DNA from: Macrococcus sp. DPC7161
GTDB taxonomy: Bacteria > Bacillota > Bacilli > Staphylococcales > Staphylococcaceae
NCBI RefSeq assembly: GCF_004117835.1
Contig: NZ_SDSC01000006.1
Coordinates: 1-64,000, forward strand
Length of the DNA stretch: 64,000 nucleotides
Direction of reading: 5' to 3'
The position numbers and the translations under genes are program-made. The notes under the pieces were generated by a model. The model had not been told where the DNA came from, did no database searches, and saw only the letters and a list, made by a program, of their open reading frames with translations. This document shows positions 45,650-55,465 of the stretch, in pieces. Position 1 is the first letter of the stretch. Every line of letters starts with the position of its first letter.

Positions 45650-46759
45650 TCATTGAAATTGAGATGCTTTTAATATCCTTTTTCCTATCGGTGTAAAACA
45701 TTTAAAAAGTAGCGCATAACTCCATCTTGATATACAGGGTAAATGCCTTGTGTATAAATAATGATATTCATAATATGGTCTTGAACCACGTGCCAATTTA
45801 TAATCCTTAGCACCAGCGGAATTATTAATTTCATGTTTGTTTTGATTAGCTAGTTCGTACAAAAAACCACTTGTAATAAAATACAAATCATTTAAGGCGG
45901 TATCTAGTCCAAAATATGCTGGAAACAGCACGTTGTCTTTTATATCAATAGCCATAAAGGCAACCATATTGCCTTCTTTATCTCTAATAATTATCCAAGA
46001 TAAATTTAAATGTTGATACATGTATTCAAAGAACGCCTTTGTATAATGCGGATTATGTTGAGAGTATTTTTGTAAATAAACTTGTTCATAAAGCGACAAA
46101 AGTCGATCAAATTCATTTGGTGCAATTTGATGATCTACTGTGTATTCACTTTTTTTATAGCGTTTTAAATCCTTTTTCATGTCTTTTCTTTCATTTTTAG
46201 AGTGTTTCTCATTTGGATCATAACAATACACCGCTCTAGAAATCAGTGGTTGAAATGCTAATGATTTCAATTCCTCTATATGCGGTGCATCAAACTTCTC
46301 ATTCATTGTACGAAACACAATGGCATGCTTTGGATACATAGAAATTAAAGCAGCTTTAATTTGTTCAATTTGTATAAATTGTGAAGCTTCATATTGTGTT
46401 GTTGACATAAAACTAGGAAAGACTGTAATAGTACGTTCACCAGTTGCACGAAAAATAAGCTTTCCAAAATTTAAAATTTGAAAAGCCAATGCTTTTTGTA
46501 TTGAATGTATCTTCATTCTATCTACTTCTTCAACCATTTCGTCAATGTACTGTGCTTTAAATGAATGTATCCAGCTATCTTCGTGCCCATTATAAATACT
46601 AAATGGAATCAATTGTCCATTCAAAGATAAGACTTTTACTTCCGCATGAACATTTGTAATATATTTCTCAATACCTTCCATCATGCATTTTAAATATGCC
46701 GGATGTGTATGATTTAATGCTGTAAAATCAATTTCTTCAAATGAATTGTAAATCTTCAA
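45650..46759 (-). CDS. FemAB/BioF2-like acyltransferase partner of an ATP-grasp enzyme
   Basis: 369 residues. SERKDMKKDLKRYKKSEYTVDHQIAP-type basic segment (about 190-210) followed by a GNAT-like half (LSLYEQVYLQKYSQ, LSWIIIRDKEGNMVAFMAIDIKDNVLFPAYFGLD, KHEINNSAGAKDYKLARGSRPYYEYHYLYTR) resembles the Acetyltransf_6/FemAB superfamily. Such enzymes transfer amino acids from tRNA or acyl groups to amines. It overlaps the ATP-grasp gene by 4 bp (ATGA). The acceptor is unknown. Confidence 0.65.
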   Translation of the reverse strand: MKIYNSFEEIDFTALNHTHPAYLKCMMEGIEKYITNVHAEVKVLSLNGQLIPFSIYNGHEDSWIHSFKAQYIDEMVEEVDRMKIHSIQKALAFQILNFGKLIFRATGERTITVFPSFMSTTQYEASQFIQIEQIKAALISMYPKHAIVFRTMNEKFDAPHIEELKSLAFQPLISRAVYCYDPNEKHSKNERKDMKKDLKRYKKSEYTVDHQIAPNEFDRLLSLYEQVYLQKYSQHNPHYTKAFFEYMYQHLNLSWIIIRDKEGNMVAFMAIDIKDNVLFPAYFGLDTALNDLYFITSGFLYELANQNKHEINNSAGAKDYKLARGSRPYYEYHYLYTRHLPCISRWSYALLFKCFTPIGKRILKASQFQ

Positions 46760-47883
46760 TACGATCCCTCAAATCTTTCTTGTCCATCGATATTCCATTC
46801 AATATCATGTGTCGTGATTGAATTCACTTTTACTTTCGCTTGTTTCGCTGAAATCCACCATTTCGCACCACTAATCAACTGTTCAAAGAAAATTACCTTT
46901 TCACTCGGATGCCAAAATACATCTTTACCATACTTTAATTTCTCAAAGTTATGTTTTTTCGGTCTCATAATTAAGTTATATAAAGATACAAAAATCAATT
47001 GACGTGCTTCATATTTAGGTTCGCATGGCTTCAACAACCACACTTCCGGTTGCATAAACAATGCACCATTCGTTGCACGTGGATTACATTCAATAAAGTA
47101 ATAATCCCCTGTTGTATCACACTTAATCACATCAAATGCGATTTGATATGACCAATCTAACTGTTGAATTAAAGATTCTATAATGGCCTTTAATTCAGGG
47201 TTTTGTTGAGAGTGAAAATGCGTTGAACAATTATAACTGTCATGCGTATTTGATAAATAAAGTGAAGTAGATAACGCTTCACCTTTATAAGCCATTGAAT
47301 AACTACACCATTCTACCCCTTTAATTAATGTTTGAATCATAAAAGGAAATTCGATGTTATGATCATTCTCAATTTCCATAAGCGTTAATTTACGAACAGA
47401 CTGACTAAAACGACCATAAGGCTGTTTAATGATATACTCATCACCCGGGAAATCATTCATAAATCTCGTTAATTCTTGATGCGATTGTACGTATTCAGTA
47501 TCAGGCACTTTAAAACCAAGAGATTCAACCAACTTCGTAAAGTTGTACTTGTTATGCACAGATACCATCTTTGTCATATCTTCAACCCAAATCGGGGCAT
47601 GAATTTGGTGTCGATATTGAGATAAATAAAATGCTTCTTCATTCAAAGGTAGGATAAAATCAATGCGTTCTTCTTTAATAATACGATTGATATCATTTAT
47701 ATATTCTTGGGTTGAGAACCTAGGTGACGTTGTTAAAATGAACTTTTCAATAAACTTAGATTTCTTAATACTCACTTTCTTTGTTGAATCACTTAACACA
47801 ACAACTCTACCTAAAGCCACTTGCTGTTGGACAACTTCATAAGAAATCGGGGCTCTTGCACCCGTCACTAGGACACGTTCCAT
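46756..47883 (-). CDS. ATP-grasp ligase, unknown substrate
   Basis: 375 residues. An N-terminal Rossmann-like part (MERVLVTGARAPISYEVVQQ...) precedes the ATP-grasp fold: DEYIIKQPYGRFSQSVRKLTL (ATP contacts), MIQTLIKGVEWCSYSMAYKGE, and YYFIECNPRATNGALF (Mg2+ ligands E and N). It resembles carbamoyl-phosphate-synthase-like stand-alone ligases. Its downstream partner is a FemAB-like acyltransferase, suggesting a two-step path that couples a carboxylate to an amine. First gene of the operon. No natural-product or resistance gene adjoins. Confidence 0.8.
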   Translation of the reverse strand: MERVLVTGARAPISYEVVQQQVALGRVVVLSDSTKKVSIKKSKFIEKFILTTSPRFSTQEYINDINRIIKEERIDFILPLNEEAFYLSQYRHQIHAPIWVEDMTKMVSVHNKYNFTKLVESLGFKVPDTEYVQSHQELTRFMNDFPGDEYIIKQPYGRFSQSVRKLTLMEIENDHNIEFPFMIQTLIKGVEWCSYSMAYKGEALSTSLYLSNTHDSYNCSTHFHSQQNPELKAIIESLIQQLDWSYQIAFDVIKCDTTGDYYFIECNPRATNGALFMQPEVWLLKPCEPKYEARQLIFVSLYNLIMRPKKHNFEKLKYGKDVFWHPSEKVIFFEQLISGAKWWISAKQAKVKVNSITTHDIEWNIDGQERFEGSY

Positions 47884-48000
47884 ACGCTCACACCCTTAAT
47901 ATTATTTATTGCTTTAATCGTATCAAAACGTTATTAACGTAATGTAAATTTACAATAAATAAATGTATAGATTGTTAAGCTATGATATTTTTTTAATAAA

Positions 48001-48033
48001 AAAAGCGTAAGACAATGAATGTCTTACGCTTTT
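48001..48033 (-). terminator. Terminator of the pta-lipL-DUF1450 operon
   Basis: AAAAGCGTAAGACA / TGTCTTACGCTTTT perfect 14-bp stem with a 5-base loop, then TTTATTAAAA on the minus strand. Confidence 0.85.
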
Positions 48034-48174
48034 GTACCAGCCTTATTGTCAGCGGTTCAAAAGCAGCAACTTCGGTAAACAACCTCTCATTCACTCAAAA
48101 TCAAAAAGCGATTTTGGTTCATGCTCGGTTTTTACTCGTTGCTGAACGCTTTTGTACCAGCCTTATTGTTAGCG
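48027..48174. repeat. Structured ~120-bp element, copy A
   Basis: Bounded by direct repeats CGCTTTTGTACCAGCCTTAT at 48027 and 48147 (120-bp offset). The core has CAAAAGCAGCAACTTCGGTAAA and, 55-65 bases later, GTTGCTGAACGCTTTTG, which pairs with it. Inside is AAAATC-AAAAAGC-GATTTT. The same layout recurs at 51273-51427. Confidence 0.8.
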
Positions 48175-48176
48175 TA

Positions 48177-48506
48177 TTATGCTTTCATGCGTTTTGCACG
48201 TATTTTTGCGTTTTGTTCTTCTAAACGACGTTTACGTTCTTCGTTACGTTTTGCTAATCGTGCTTCTTCTTCTGGATCGCGTTTTTTCTCTAGATGTTTT
48301 TTTACTTTTTCTAATAATTCATCTTCTGTTAATGCGGCGATTGGGCGGTTATTTACAAATGCGAAAGTTTTCTTACGACCAGGGCCACAGTAAGATTGAC
48401 ATGCAATTTCTACTTCCGCATCAGGATCTAACTTTTCTAATTTAGGCATTAATGTTCTTAAACACACACCTTGACAATCATCGCACACTTGAAACTTATT
48501 ACGCAT
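48177..48506 (-). CDS. DUF1450-like Cys-rich small protein
   Basis: 109 residues from ATG 48506 (AAAGGTGG upstream; the longer frame has no ribosome site). [22 protein letters not shown] and [21 protein letters not shown] hold five Cys, as in DUF1450/YuzB-type ferredoxin-like proteins, and may bind a metal or iron-sulfur cluster. The C-terminal third is highly charged and helical. It overlaps lipL by 8 bp. Function is unknown, perhaps tied to lipoate metabolism. Confidence 0.7.
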   Translation of the reverse strand: MRNKFQVCDDCQGVCLRTLMPKLEKLDPDAEVEIACQSYCGPGRKKTFAFVNNRPIAALTEDELLEKVKKHLEKKRDPEEEARLAKRNEERKRRLEEQNAKIRAKRMKA

Positions 48507-49332
48507 TCGTATCACCACCTTTATAAATTTTTTGATTACGTTCAACCATGCGTTCGAAGTAATTATTATACAACGTCCAGTCACTATCTGTCATCTCATT
48601 ATTTGATAAAGTTGCTCCTAAATCTTTTAATGCAAATAACAATTTGAACATGACATCTTGTACTGTTAACGTTTCTCCCAGCAATTCTGATAAGCTTGCC
48701 ATACATGTTGGATCAATATTAGGATAATCAAACTTCGTTATTTCCTGTTGTTTTGCAACTTCATAAAACTTTTTCATTAAAGCTGCGCGTTCTGAACCTG
48801 ATCCTTCTACACATAAATAAATTTGAACTGCTACGCCACCTTTTACTCTGCGTTGTGAAATGCCAGCAAACTTCTGATTATCAATACTCAAGTCATAACT
48901 GCCAGGACAATATGAATGTTTAATTTCTTTCGCTTCAATTTGAACTTCGTAATCTTTAAACATTTCGCGAATCAGTTCAAGCATATACTCATAACCTTGA
49001 TCAATAGAAAATGTTATATCTCCTTTAAAGATCAATGAAATATTAAGTACGCCTCTATCTAATACAACACCTAATCCACCTGAATTTCTAACAATAGCAC
49101 CATAACCTTGGTCATTAAGAAATTGAATACCTTCATCTAAATATGGCAAGCGAGAATCATGAATGCCTAAGATAATCACGTGATCATGAATCCATGTTCT
49201 GATGATATTAGGTAATGCTTCTTTACCAGTTAATTCACAGAACATATCATCAAAAGCAAAGGACTGCATTGGCTGCAGTCCTCCTGTATGATCAACATAT
49301 TGAAATTGAGATTTAAATATGTTGTTGTTCAT
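48499..49332 (-). CDS. lipL: Octanoyl-GcvH:protein octanoyltransferase
   Basis: 277 residues of the BPL/LplA fold. [25 protein letters not shown] and [35 protein letters not shown] contain the nucleophile Cys (SYCPGS) and the Lys in KFAG. The location directly after pta is that of lipL in S. aureus and Bacillus ywfL. It moves octanoyl from GcvH to E2 subunits in lipoic acid assembly. It begins 2 bp after pta ends. Confidence 0.92.
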   Translation of the reverse strand: MNNNIFKSQFQYVDHTGGLQPMQSFAFDDMFCELTGKEALPNIIRTWIHDHVIILGIHDSRLPYLDEGIQFLNDQGYGAIVRNSGGLGVVLDRGVLNISLIFKGDITFSIDQGYEYMLELIREMFKDYEVQIEAKEIKHSYCPGSYDLSIDNQKFAGISQRRVKGGVAVQIYLCVEGSGSERAALMKKFYEVAKQQEITKFDYPNIDPTCMASLSELLGETLTVQDVMFKLLFALKDLGATLSNNEMTDSDWTLYNNYFERMVERNQKIYKGGDTNA

Positions 49333-49333
49333 C

Positions 49334-50323
49334 TTATAATGATTGCGCCGCAGTGATGATTGATAAAGATACTACGTCTTCAGTTGAACATCCACGTGAT
49401 AAATCATTCACTGGTGCATTTAATCCTTGTAAGATTGGTCCTACAGCATCAAATCCACCTAAACGTTGAGCAATTTTGTATCCAATATTACCCGCTTCTA
49501 AACTTGGGAATACAAATACGTTTGCATCACCTTGAATTGGTGATTCAGGTGCTTTTTTGCTTGCTACTGATGGAACGAAAGCTGCATCAAATTGGAATTC
49601 ACCGTCAATGACTGTACCAGCTAATTCAGTTTCTTGTGCTAATTTTTCTTGTGCTAATTTAGTCGCTTCTGTTACTTTTTCAGTTTCAGGTGTTTTTGCA
49701 GAACCTTTTGTAGAGAATGATAATAATGCTACTTTAGGGTCCATACCAAATGTTTTTGCTGTTTTTGCAGATTCGATTGCAATTTCAGCTAATGCTTGAG
49801 CATCTAAAGTTGGGTTGATTGCGCAATCACCCATTACATATTGTTCTTCATCACGAATCATAAAGAACACACCAGAAGTTCTTGTTACACCTGGTTTAGT
49901 TTTGATAATTTGTAATGCAGGACGTACTGTGTCAGCTGTAGAATGCGCCGCACCTGATACAAGACCTGCCGCTTTATTTGTATATACTAACATTGTACCG
50001 AAGTAGTTTGGATCGTTTAATAATGTTTGAGCTTGTTCTTCAGTTGCTTTACCTTTACGACGTTCAACGAAAGATGCAATTAATTCATCGCGTAATTCAC
50101 TTGTTTTAGGATCGATGATTTCAATACCTTCAATTGAAACACCTAATTTGTCTGCTAAAGCTTTCACTTCTTCAGCATTTCCTAAAACAACAGGTTCTAC
50201 TTTATCACCTTTATGAAGTTCTACTGCTGCTTGTAAAACACGCTCGTCAGTACCTTCTGGTAATACGATTCTTACGTTTTTACCTGTTAATTTTTCATTT
50301 AATACGTCTAATAATTTAGCCAT
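49334..50323 (-). CDS. pta: Phosphate acetyltransferase
   Basis: 329 residues of the short Pta form. VRIVLPEGTDERVLQAAVEL, LVYTNKAAGLVSGAAHSTADTVRPALQIIKTKPG, and GPILQGLNAPVNDLSRGC are the substrate-binding blocks. It interconverts acetyl-CoA and acetyl phosphate. It is the first gene of the pta-lipL-DUF1450 operon and divergent from hemQ. GGAGGC precedes the ATG. Confidence 0.96.
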   Translation of the reverse strand: MAKLLDVLNEKLTGKNVRIVLPEGTDERVLQAAVELHKGDKVEPVVLGNAEEVKALADKLGVSIEGIEIIDPKTSELRDELIASFVERRKGKATEEQAQTLLNDPNYFGTMLVYTNKAAGLVSGAAHSTADTVRPALQIIKTKPGVTRTSGVFFMIRDEEQYVMGDCAINPTLDAQALAEIAIESAKTAKTFGMDPKVALLSFSTKGSAKTPETEKVTEATKLAQEKLAQETELAGTVIDGEFQFDAAFVPSVASKKAPESPIQGDANVFVFPSLEAGNIGYKIAQRLGGFDAVGPILQGLNAPVNDLSRGCSTEDVVSLSIITAAQSL

Positions 50324-50464
50324 AATTGCCTCCTAAAATGTATTTGCATGTTATATTATAGACCTATTTTCAATAATTTTCACGCATCTAATATTGTAAT
50401 TTGTATGAATTATATGTGTATATGGTATGATATTAATGATTAATAAAGTTAAGGAGATGTTTTC

Positions 50465-51214
50465 ATGAACGAAGCAGCAAAAACATTAGATGGTTGGTAC
50501 AGTTTACATTTATTTTATGCGATTGATTTTACAAGCTTAAAAGTTGTAGAAAAAGAAGACCGCATTAAAATGGTCGAAGAATTACAAGCATTTATCAACT
50601 CTTTAGAAGACAACCATACTAAAAAAGAAGGCTCTTATGCTTTTTACAACATTACAGGCCAAAAAGCAGATTTAATGTTATGGTTACTACGTCCTGAAAT
50701 GAAAGATTTAAACAAATTAGAAACACAATTTAATAAATTAGCAATTCGTGATTTCTTAATTCCTACTTATTCTTATGTATCTGTGATTGAGTTAAGTAAC
50801 TACTTAGCACAAGGTTCAGATGAAGATCCATACGAAAATCCACATATTAAAGCAAGATTATATCCAGAATTACCACGTTCTGAATACGTATGTTTCTATC
50901 CAATGGATAAACGTCGTCAAGGTGATGATAACTGGTACATGTTAGATATGGATCACCGTAAAGGTTTAATGCGTTCACACGGTATGATTGGACGTGGCTA
51001 TGCAGGTATCGTTAAACAATTCATCACAGGTTCAGTTGGTTTTGATGATTTTGAATGGGGCGTTACATTATTCTCAGATGATGTATTACAATTCAAAAAG
51101 TTAGTATATGAAATGCGTTTTGATGAAGTTTCAGCAAGATACGGCGAATTTGGTGCATTCTATGTTGGACATATCTTAACAAATGAAGATTTACCAGAAT
51201 TATTTGAAGTATAA
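50465..51214 (+). CDS. hemQ: Coproheme decarboxylase
   Basis: 249 residues; AAGGAGA precedes the ATG. Residues Tyr145 and Lys149 ([11 protein letters not shown]) are the radical and propionate-contact residues of S. aureus HemQ (ChdC), and His172 ([12 protein letters not shown]) is the proximal haem ligand; all are at the same positions. It converts coproheme III to haem b in the Gram-positive pathway using peroxide. Divergent from pta, followed by a strong terminator. Confidence 0.97.
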   Translation: MNEAAKTLDGWYSLHLFYAIDFTSLKVVEKEDRIKMVEELQAFINSLEDNHTKKEGSYAFYNITGQKADLMLWLLRPEMKDLNKLETQFNKLAIRDFLIPTYSYVSVIELSNYLAQGSDEDPYENPHIKARLYPELPRSEYVCFYPMDKRRQGDDNWYMLDMDHRKGLMRSHGMIGRGYAGIVKQFITGSVGFDDFEWGVTLFSDDVLQFKKLVYEMRFDEVSARYGEFGAFYVGHILTNEDLPELFEV

Positions 51215-51238
51215 TTTTCGTTTATTATAGACTGAAAT

Positions 51239-51278
51239 AAAAAGCGATGATGACAAAAATGTGGCATCATCGCTTTTT
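51239..51278 (+). terminator. Terminator of hemQ
   Basis: AAAAAGCGATGATG / CATCATCGCTTTTT perfect 14-bp stem with a 12-base loop. Confidence 0.88.
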
Positions 51279-51427
51279 ACTTGTTGCTGAACGCTTTTGT
51301 CCCTGTCTTAATCAACGGTACAAAAGCAGCAACTTCGGTAAAGAACCTCACCTTCACTCAAAATCAAAAAGCGATTTTGGTTCAGGCTTGCTTTTTACTT
51401 GTTGCTGAACGCTTTTGTCCCTGTCTT
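51273..51427. repeat. Structured ~120-bp element, copy B
   Basis: Flanked by CTTTTTACTTGTTGCTGAAC at 51273 and 51391 (118-bp offset). The core shares AAAAGCAGCAACTTCGGTAA and ACTCAAAATCAAAAAGCGAT with copy A at 48027-48174. It overlaps the end of the ABC ATPase gene at 51427. Confidence 0.8.
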
Positions 51428-52236
51428 TAACTTACATGGCTGACTTCTTCTATAAATGTATCAACGTCCATATGTTCATTGTCAAAGTATACGCATATTT
51501 GCTGACCAAATATACATTCAATATTAATATCCATATCATAAACGCGTTTTAAGTTATCTTTATGAATCACTTCATCTTTATGTCCTGATAAAATCACTTC
51601 TCCATCTTTTAAAGCAATGATTTCATCTGCATAACAGCTCGCAAAGTTGATATCATGAATAACAATAATGATTGATTTGTTTTTCTCACGTACTAATCTT
51701 CTTAATAACTGCATCATCTGTACAGAATGTTTCATATCTAAGTTATTTAAAGGCTCATCAAGAAATATATAATCTGTATCTTGAGCTAATGTCATCGCAA
51801 TATACGCACGTTGTTTTTGTCCACCTGACAGACTATCTATAAATCGATCTTCATATTCTTCAAGTGCAAGGTATTCAATAGCTTCATCAATAATGCGGTT
51901 ATCTTCTTTTGTCAATCTTCCTTTTGAATAAGGAAATCTGCCGAAACTTACTAAATCACGCACCGTTATTTTTAAGTTTGTATGGTTGGATTGTTTTAAT
52001 ACGGCTAGTTGTTTGGCAATGTCCTCACTTGGTATTTTATGAATATTTTTATCATCTAATGTAATCTCACCGTTATCATAATCCATTAAGCGTGTAATCG
52101 CTGATAACAACGTACTTTTGCCTGCGCCGTTTGGACCGATAATCGCTGTAATTTTACCTTTATGAATATCCACTGATACGTCATTTAATATCGATTTTTT
52201 ACCTATTATTTTAGATACATTGTTTACTTTAATCAT
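51427..52236 (-). CDS. ABC importer ATP-binding protein (siderophore type)
   Basis: 269 residues from ATG 52236 (GGGAGGG upstream; the longer frame is in the permease gene). Walker A GPNGAGKSTL, signature LSGGQKQRAYIAM, Walker B DYIFLDEPLNNLD, and switch His VIHDINFA are intact. It powers the two permeases immediately upstream and overlaps the second by 8 bp. Confidence 0.95.
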   Translation of the reverse strand: MIKVNNVSKIIGKKSILNDVSVDIHKGKITAIIGPNGAGKSTLLSAITRLMDYDNGEITLDDKNIHKIPSEDIAKQLAVLKQSNHTNLKITVRDLVSFGRFPYSKGRLTKEDNRIIDEAIEYLALEEYEDRFIDSLSGGQKQRAYIAMTLAQDTDYIFLDEPLNNLDMKHSVQMMQLLRRLVREKNKSIIIVIHDINFASCYADEIIALKDGEVILSGHKDEVIHKDNLKRVYDMDINIECIFGQQICVYFDNEHMDVDTFIEEVSHVS

Positions 52237-53176
52237 GTGCGCCCTCCCTAAACAGTAAATAAATAAAGTACAATCCACCTGCAAAGTTAATCATAATAGT
52301 GATTTCAGTATTTCCATCAAATATATATTGGTTCATCATCTGTCCAATTAATAAAGTCATAATTGAAATCAAACATGTTGATATTACAAGATATTTGTGT
52401 TTATAAGTCTTTGTAAATTGATACGCAATATTACACACGATAATACCTAAAAATGTGATGGGGCCGACGAGTGCTGTTGAAACACTGACTAATATTGAAA
52501 TAATGAGTAGTAGTCGTTGCGTGAATTGATTGACGTGTATCCCTAAATTAATAGCATGTGTCTGTCCTAGACTCAATACATCCAGTTTATGACTTTGTGT
52601 ATAGATATAAATCAATAAACAAACTATAATGACACCACTAATCATCATGAGTTGATCATTAACCGTATTAAAGCTTGCAAATAGTTTATCTTGTAACATT
52701 AAAAAGTCATCAGGATTCATCACCATATGCATAAAACTAGATAAACTTTGGAAACAAGTACCCATTACTAATCCGAACAATAAGACAAAATATACGGATT
52801 GATTACCTTTAAATACGATTCTAAATAGCATTACTGTAAAGATCATCATTAATAAGACTGATAAAAAGAAATTCGTGTATACATTAAAGTAAACTTCTCC
52901 TAATTTGCCAAACACAAATATAATAATTGTCTGTAAGAAAAGGTACACCGCATCTAGCCCTATCACAGATGGTGTTAACAAGTGGTTTTCAGTAATGGTT
53001 TGAAATAGTAATGACGATACGCCGATTGCACATCCAACAAGAATAATTGCCATGACTTTTTTAATTCTTGACGGTAGCATATATCCTAAAATATTAAAGT
53101 TTAAATTGATTAAAATAAATGCAGCAATTAATAATAGCGTAGCTGCTAATAAGATTAAGACACGTCTTTTAAGCAT
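52229..53176 (-). CDS. Iron-siderophore ABC permease, second subunit
   Basis: 315 residues, FecCD family with about nine helices. Blocks such as RIKKVMAIILVGCAIGVSSLLFQTITENHLLTPSVIGLDAVYLFLQ and VGPITFLGIIVCNIAYQFTKTYKHKYLV match YclO-like subunits. It forms a heterodimer with the product at 53169. The genes overlap by 8 bp on each side. Confidence 0.92.
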   Translation of the reverse strand: MLKRRVLILLAATLLLIAAFILINLNFNILGYMLPSRIKKVMAIILVGCAIGVSSLLFQTITENHLLTPSVIGLDAVYLFLQTIIIFVFGKLGEVYFNVYTNFFLSVLLMMIFTVMLFRIVFKGNQSVYFVLLFGLVMGTCFQSLSSFMHMVMNPDDFLMLQDKLFASFNTVNDQLMMISGVIIVCLLIYIYTQSHKLDVLSLGQTHAINLGIHVNQFTQRLLLIISILVSVSTALVGPITFLGIIVCNIAYQFTKTYKHKYLVISTCLISIMTLLIGQMMNQYIFDGNTEITIMINFAGGLYFIYLLFREGAHD

Positions 53177-54122
53177 ATGCTTTCCTCCTCTTTAGGAGTA
53201 AAATCATAAACACAATACTGCCAAAAATACCTAATGTGAGCCCAATTGGAATTTCATACGGGAAAATAATAATACGACTAAAAATATCAGCAACCATCAC
53301 CATAATCGCACCAAGGACTGCAGTATAAGGGACTGCTTTTTCGAGATGATCTCCAAAGTATAGAGAAACAATGTTTGGAATAATCAAACCAAGAAACGGT
53401 AAAACACCGACCGTCACGACAACAGTTGCTGAAACAATCGCAGCGATAATTACTCCTAAATTCATCATTTTCTCATAAGATATACCAAGATTTTTACTAA
53501 AGTGTTCGCCCATGCCAACAATCGTAAAGTGATGTGCAAATATATATACGAGTATCAGCATCGGCACGATAATCACCAATACTTCATATCGCCCTTTTGT
53601 AATCATCGAAAAATCACCGACAAAGAAATTAGAAATACTTTGAACTGCGTTAAATCTTAATGCCATAAAAGTCGCAATAGATGAAACGATATTCCCTAAC
53701 ATTAATCCAACTAAAGGAATAAAAATAGCATCTTTATATTTAATGCGTCTTACAATCCACATAAAACTAAAAGTACCAATAATCGCTGTAATAATACTCA
53801 TCAATAGCTTTAATAGAAGCGGTGCATCTGTGAAAAATATCATGGTAATTAAAATACCTAATTTAGCAAAATCCATCGTCCCAGCTGTCGTTGGTGATAC
53901 AAATTTATTTCGTGTTAACTGTTGCATTAATAAGCCTGCAACGCTTAAGGCACTACCTGCTAAAATTATCGATAAAGTTCTTGGTAATCTTGAATTTAAT
54001 AATACGTTCAATTGGTTCTCATCTAAACGATGTAGTTGATGAATGGATAAGTCAACGACACCTGTAAATATAGAAATGATTGATAACACTATTAAAACGA
54101 GCGTCATGGTCAATAGTTTCAT
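53169..54122 (-). CDS. Iron-siderophore ABC permease, first subunit
   Basis: 317 residues, FecCD family. LNSRLPRTLSIILAGSALSVAGLLMQQLTRNKFVSPTTAGTMDFAKLG and VGVLPFLGLIIPNIVSLYFGDHL are the diagnostic membrane blocks (YclN-like). The ATG has GGGAG upstream. A hairpin at 54154-54171 separates it from the binding-protein gene and may lower its expression relative to it. Confidence 0.92.
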   Translation of the reverse strand: MKLLTMTLVLIVLSIISIFTGVVDLSIHQLHRLDENQLNVLLNSRLPRTLSIILAGSALSVAGLLMQQLTRNKFVSPTTAGTMDFAKLGILITMIFFTDAPLLLKLLMSIITAIIGTFSFMWIVRRIKYKDAIFIPLVGLMLGNIVSSIATFMALRFNAVQSISNFFVGDFSMITKGRYEVLVIIVPMLILVYIFAHHFTIVGMGEHFSKNLGISYEKMMNLGVIIAAIVSATVVVTVGVLPFLGLIIPNIVSLYFGDHLEKAVPYTAVLGAIMVMVADIFSRIIIFPYEIPIGLTLGIFGSIVFMILLLKRRKAYA

Positions 54123-54153
54123 AAAATACTCCCTTTAGAATGCACAAAAGGAG

Positions 54154-54171
54154 GAGGCATTATGATGCCTC
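54154..54171 (-). terminator. Intercistronic hairpin behind the binding-protein gene
   Basis: GAGGCAT-TATG-ATGCCTC perfect 7-bp stem between the lipoprotein and permease genes, followed on the minus strand by CTCCTTTTGTG. Probably a leaky terminator or mRNA stabiliser. Confidence 0.55.
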
Positions 54172-54196
54172 ACCCCGAATAAAAATTATGTGCTTG

Positions 54197-55219
54197 TTAT
54201 TTTTGATATGCTTTTTCTACTTCTTCAATTTGTTTCACTGTTGTAGATGCGCCACCGCTTGAGAAATACCATAAGTATGGATCTAAATCGATAATTTTAT
54301 TCGCTTTAATCGCGCTTACATTTTTAATGACATCATTTGATAAAGCTTTTTTACTTGATGATTTACCACCAACAGCTACCCCACGGTCCATTGCGAAGAT
54401 AATGTCTGGGTTCTTTTTATTTAAATATTCAAAGTTAATCACTTGTCCATGGCCTTCAGCTTTAATATTTGTATCTGCTTCTTTAACACCTAATACGTCA
54501 TGAATAAAGCCAAATCTGCCACCTTTACCAAATACAGATAACTCACCTTCATTTGCTAAGATAAATAAGCCTTTATCTTTAGATTTATCTGCCATTTGCT
54601 TCACTTCTTTGATTTTTTTATCTAGTGCATCATTTAATGCTTTTGCTTTATCTTCTTTATCAAAGACTTTCCCTAGATTCTCTGTGTTTTTCTTAATTGA
54701 ACCGATATAATCTTTATCGTCTGTTCCAACATATAAAATCGTTGCGTCTGGTGCAGCCTTTTTCATTTCTGAAATCACTTTTTGATTCGCTGTACGTCCA
54801 GAAATTAAAATCAACTCAGGATTTACTTCGGCTAACTTTTCAAAATTAGGTTCTTTTAATGTACCTAAATTCTCATACTTTTTATCTTTATATTTTTCTA
54901 AAAACTTAGGAAGACTCATATCATTCTCACCTTTAGGCATACCCACAATATTTTTGTCCGCTTCCATATCCATTAAAGTTGTTAATGCAGCATAGTCATA
55001 AGTTACTACTTTTTTAGGGTTTACAGGTACTTCAACTGTTTCACTTACTTTCTTAGCATCAGAACCATCTTTTTTCTCACCTAACACTTTATAATTAGAT
55101 TCAATTTTAATTGTATTTTTACCAGATTGATCAGACTTTTTCTCACTCGCTTTATTGCCACATGCTGCAAGTGCTAACACCATTAATAATGCGACGAGTA
55201 AATAAGATACTTTTTTCAT
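54197..55219 (-). CDS. Siderophore-binding lipoprotein (YclQ/FatB-like)
   Basis: 340 residues. Lipobox LALAACGNK (Cys 20). VEVPVNPKKVVTYDYAALTTLMDMEAD, NLGTLKEPNFEKLAEVNPELILISGR and NPDIIFAMDRGVAVGG are characteristic of class III periplasmic-binding proteins of catecholate type (YclQ, FatB, SstD). In S. aureus the SstABCD system takes up catechols, but there the lipoprotein gene is last; here it is first. Two Fur boxes overlap the promoter region. The substrate (catechol or petrobactin) is inferred. Confidence 0.9.
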   Translation of the reverse strand: MKKVSYLLVALLMVLALAACGNKASEKKSDQSGKNTIKIESNYKVLGEKKDGSDAKKVSETVEVPVNPKKVVTYDYAALTTLMDMEADKNIVGMPKGENDMSLPKFLEKYKDKKYENLGTLKEPNFEKLAEVNPELILISGRTANQKVISEMKKAAPDATILYVGTDDKDYIGSIKKNTENLGKVFDKEDKAKALNDALDKKIKEVKQMADKSKDKGLFILANEGELSVFGKGGRFGFIHDVLGVKEADTNIKAEGHGQVINFEYLNKKNPDIIFAMDRGVAVGGKSSSKKALSNDVIKNVSAIKANKIIDLDPYLWYFSSGGASTTVKQIEEVEKAYQK

Positions 55220-55269
55220 TTACAATAGCTCCATTCAGTTTAGTTGTATGTTTGCTGGCCAAGCAAAAA

Positions 55270-55300
55270 TGATAATCATTATCAATGAGAATTGTTCTCA
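55270..55300 (-). promoter_or_regulatory. Tandem Fur boxes
   Basis: TGATAATCATTATCA (55270-55284) is a perfect 7-1-7 Fur box. TGAGAATTGTTCTCA (55286-55300) is a second, near-perfect palindrome. They sit 50-80 bp upstream of the siderophore-binding lipoprotein gene. Confidence 0.9.
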
Positions 55301-55465
55301 ACGACTATCTTAACAAACTTAAAAAATAAATCAACCTGTATTTGTAAAAAAACATAATTTTTTTATTCCTGATTTAAAATAATTTTAAATTTCAGAAAAA
55401 AGAGTATATTACAATTGAAATTTTCATTGTATAATGTACTAAAGTATTTAAAGGGGGGTATTCAT

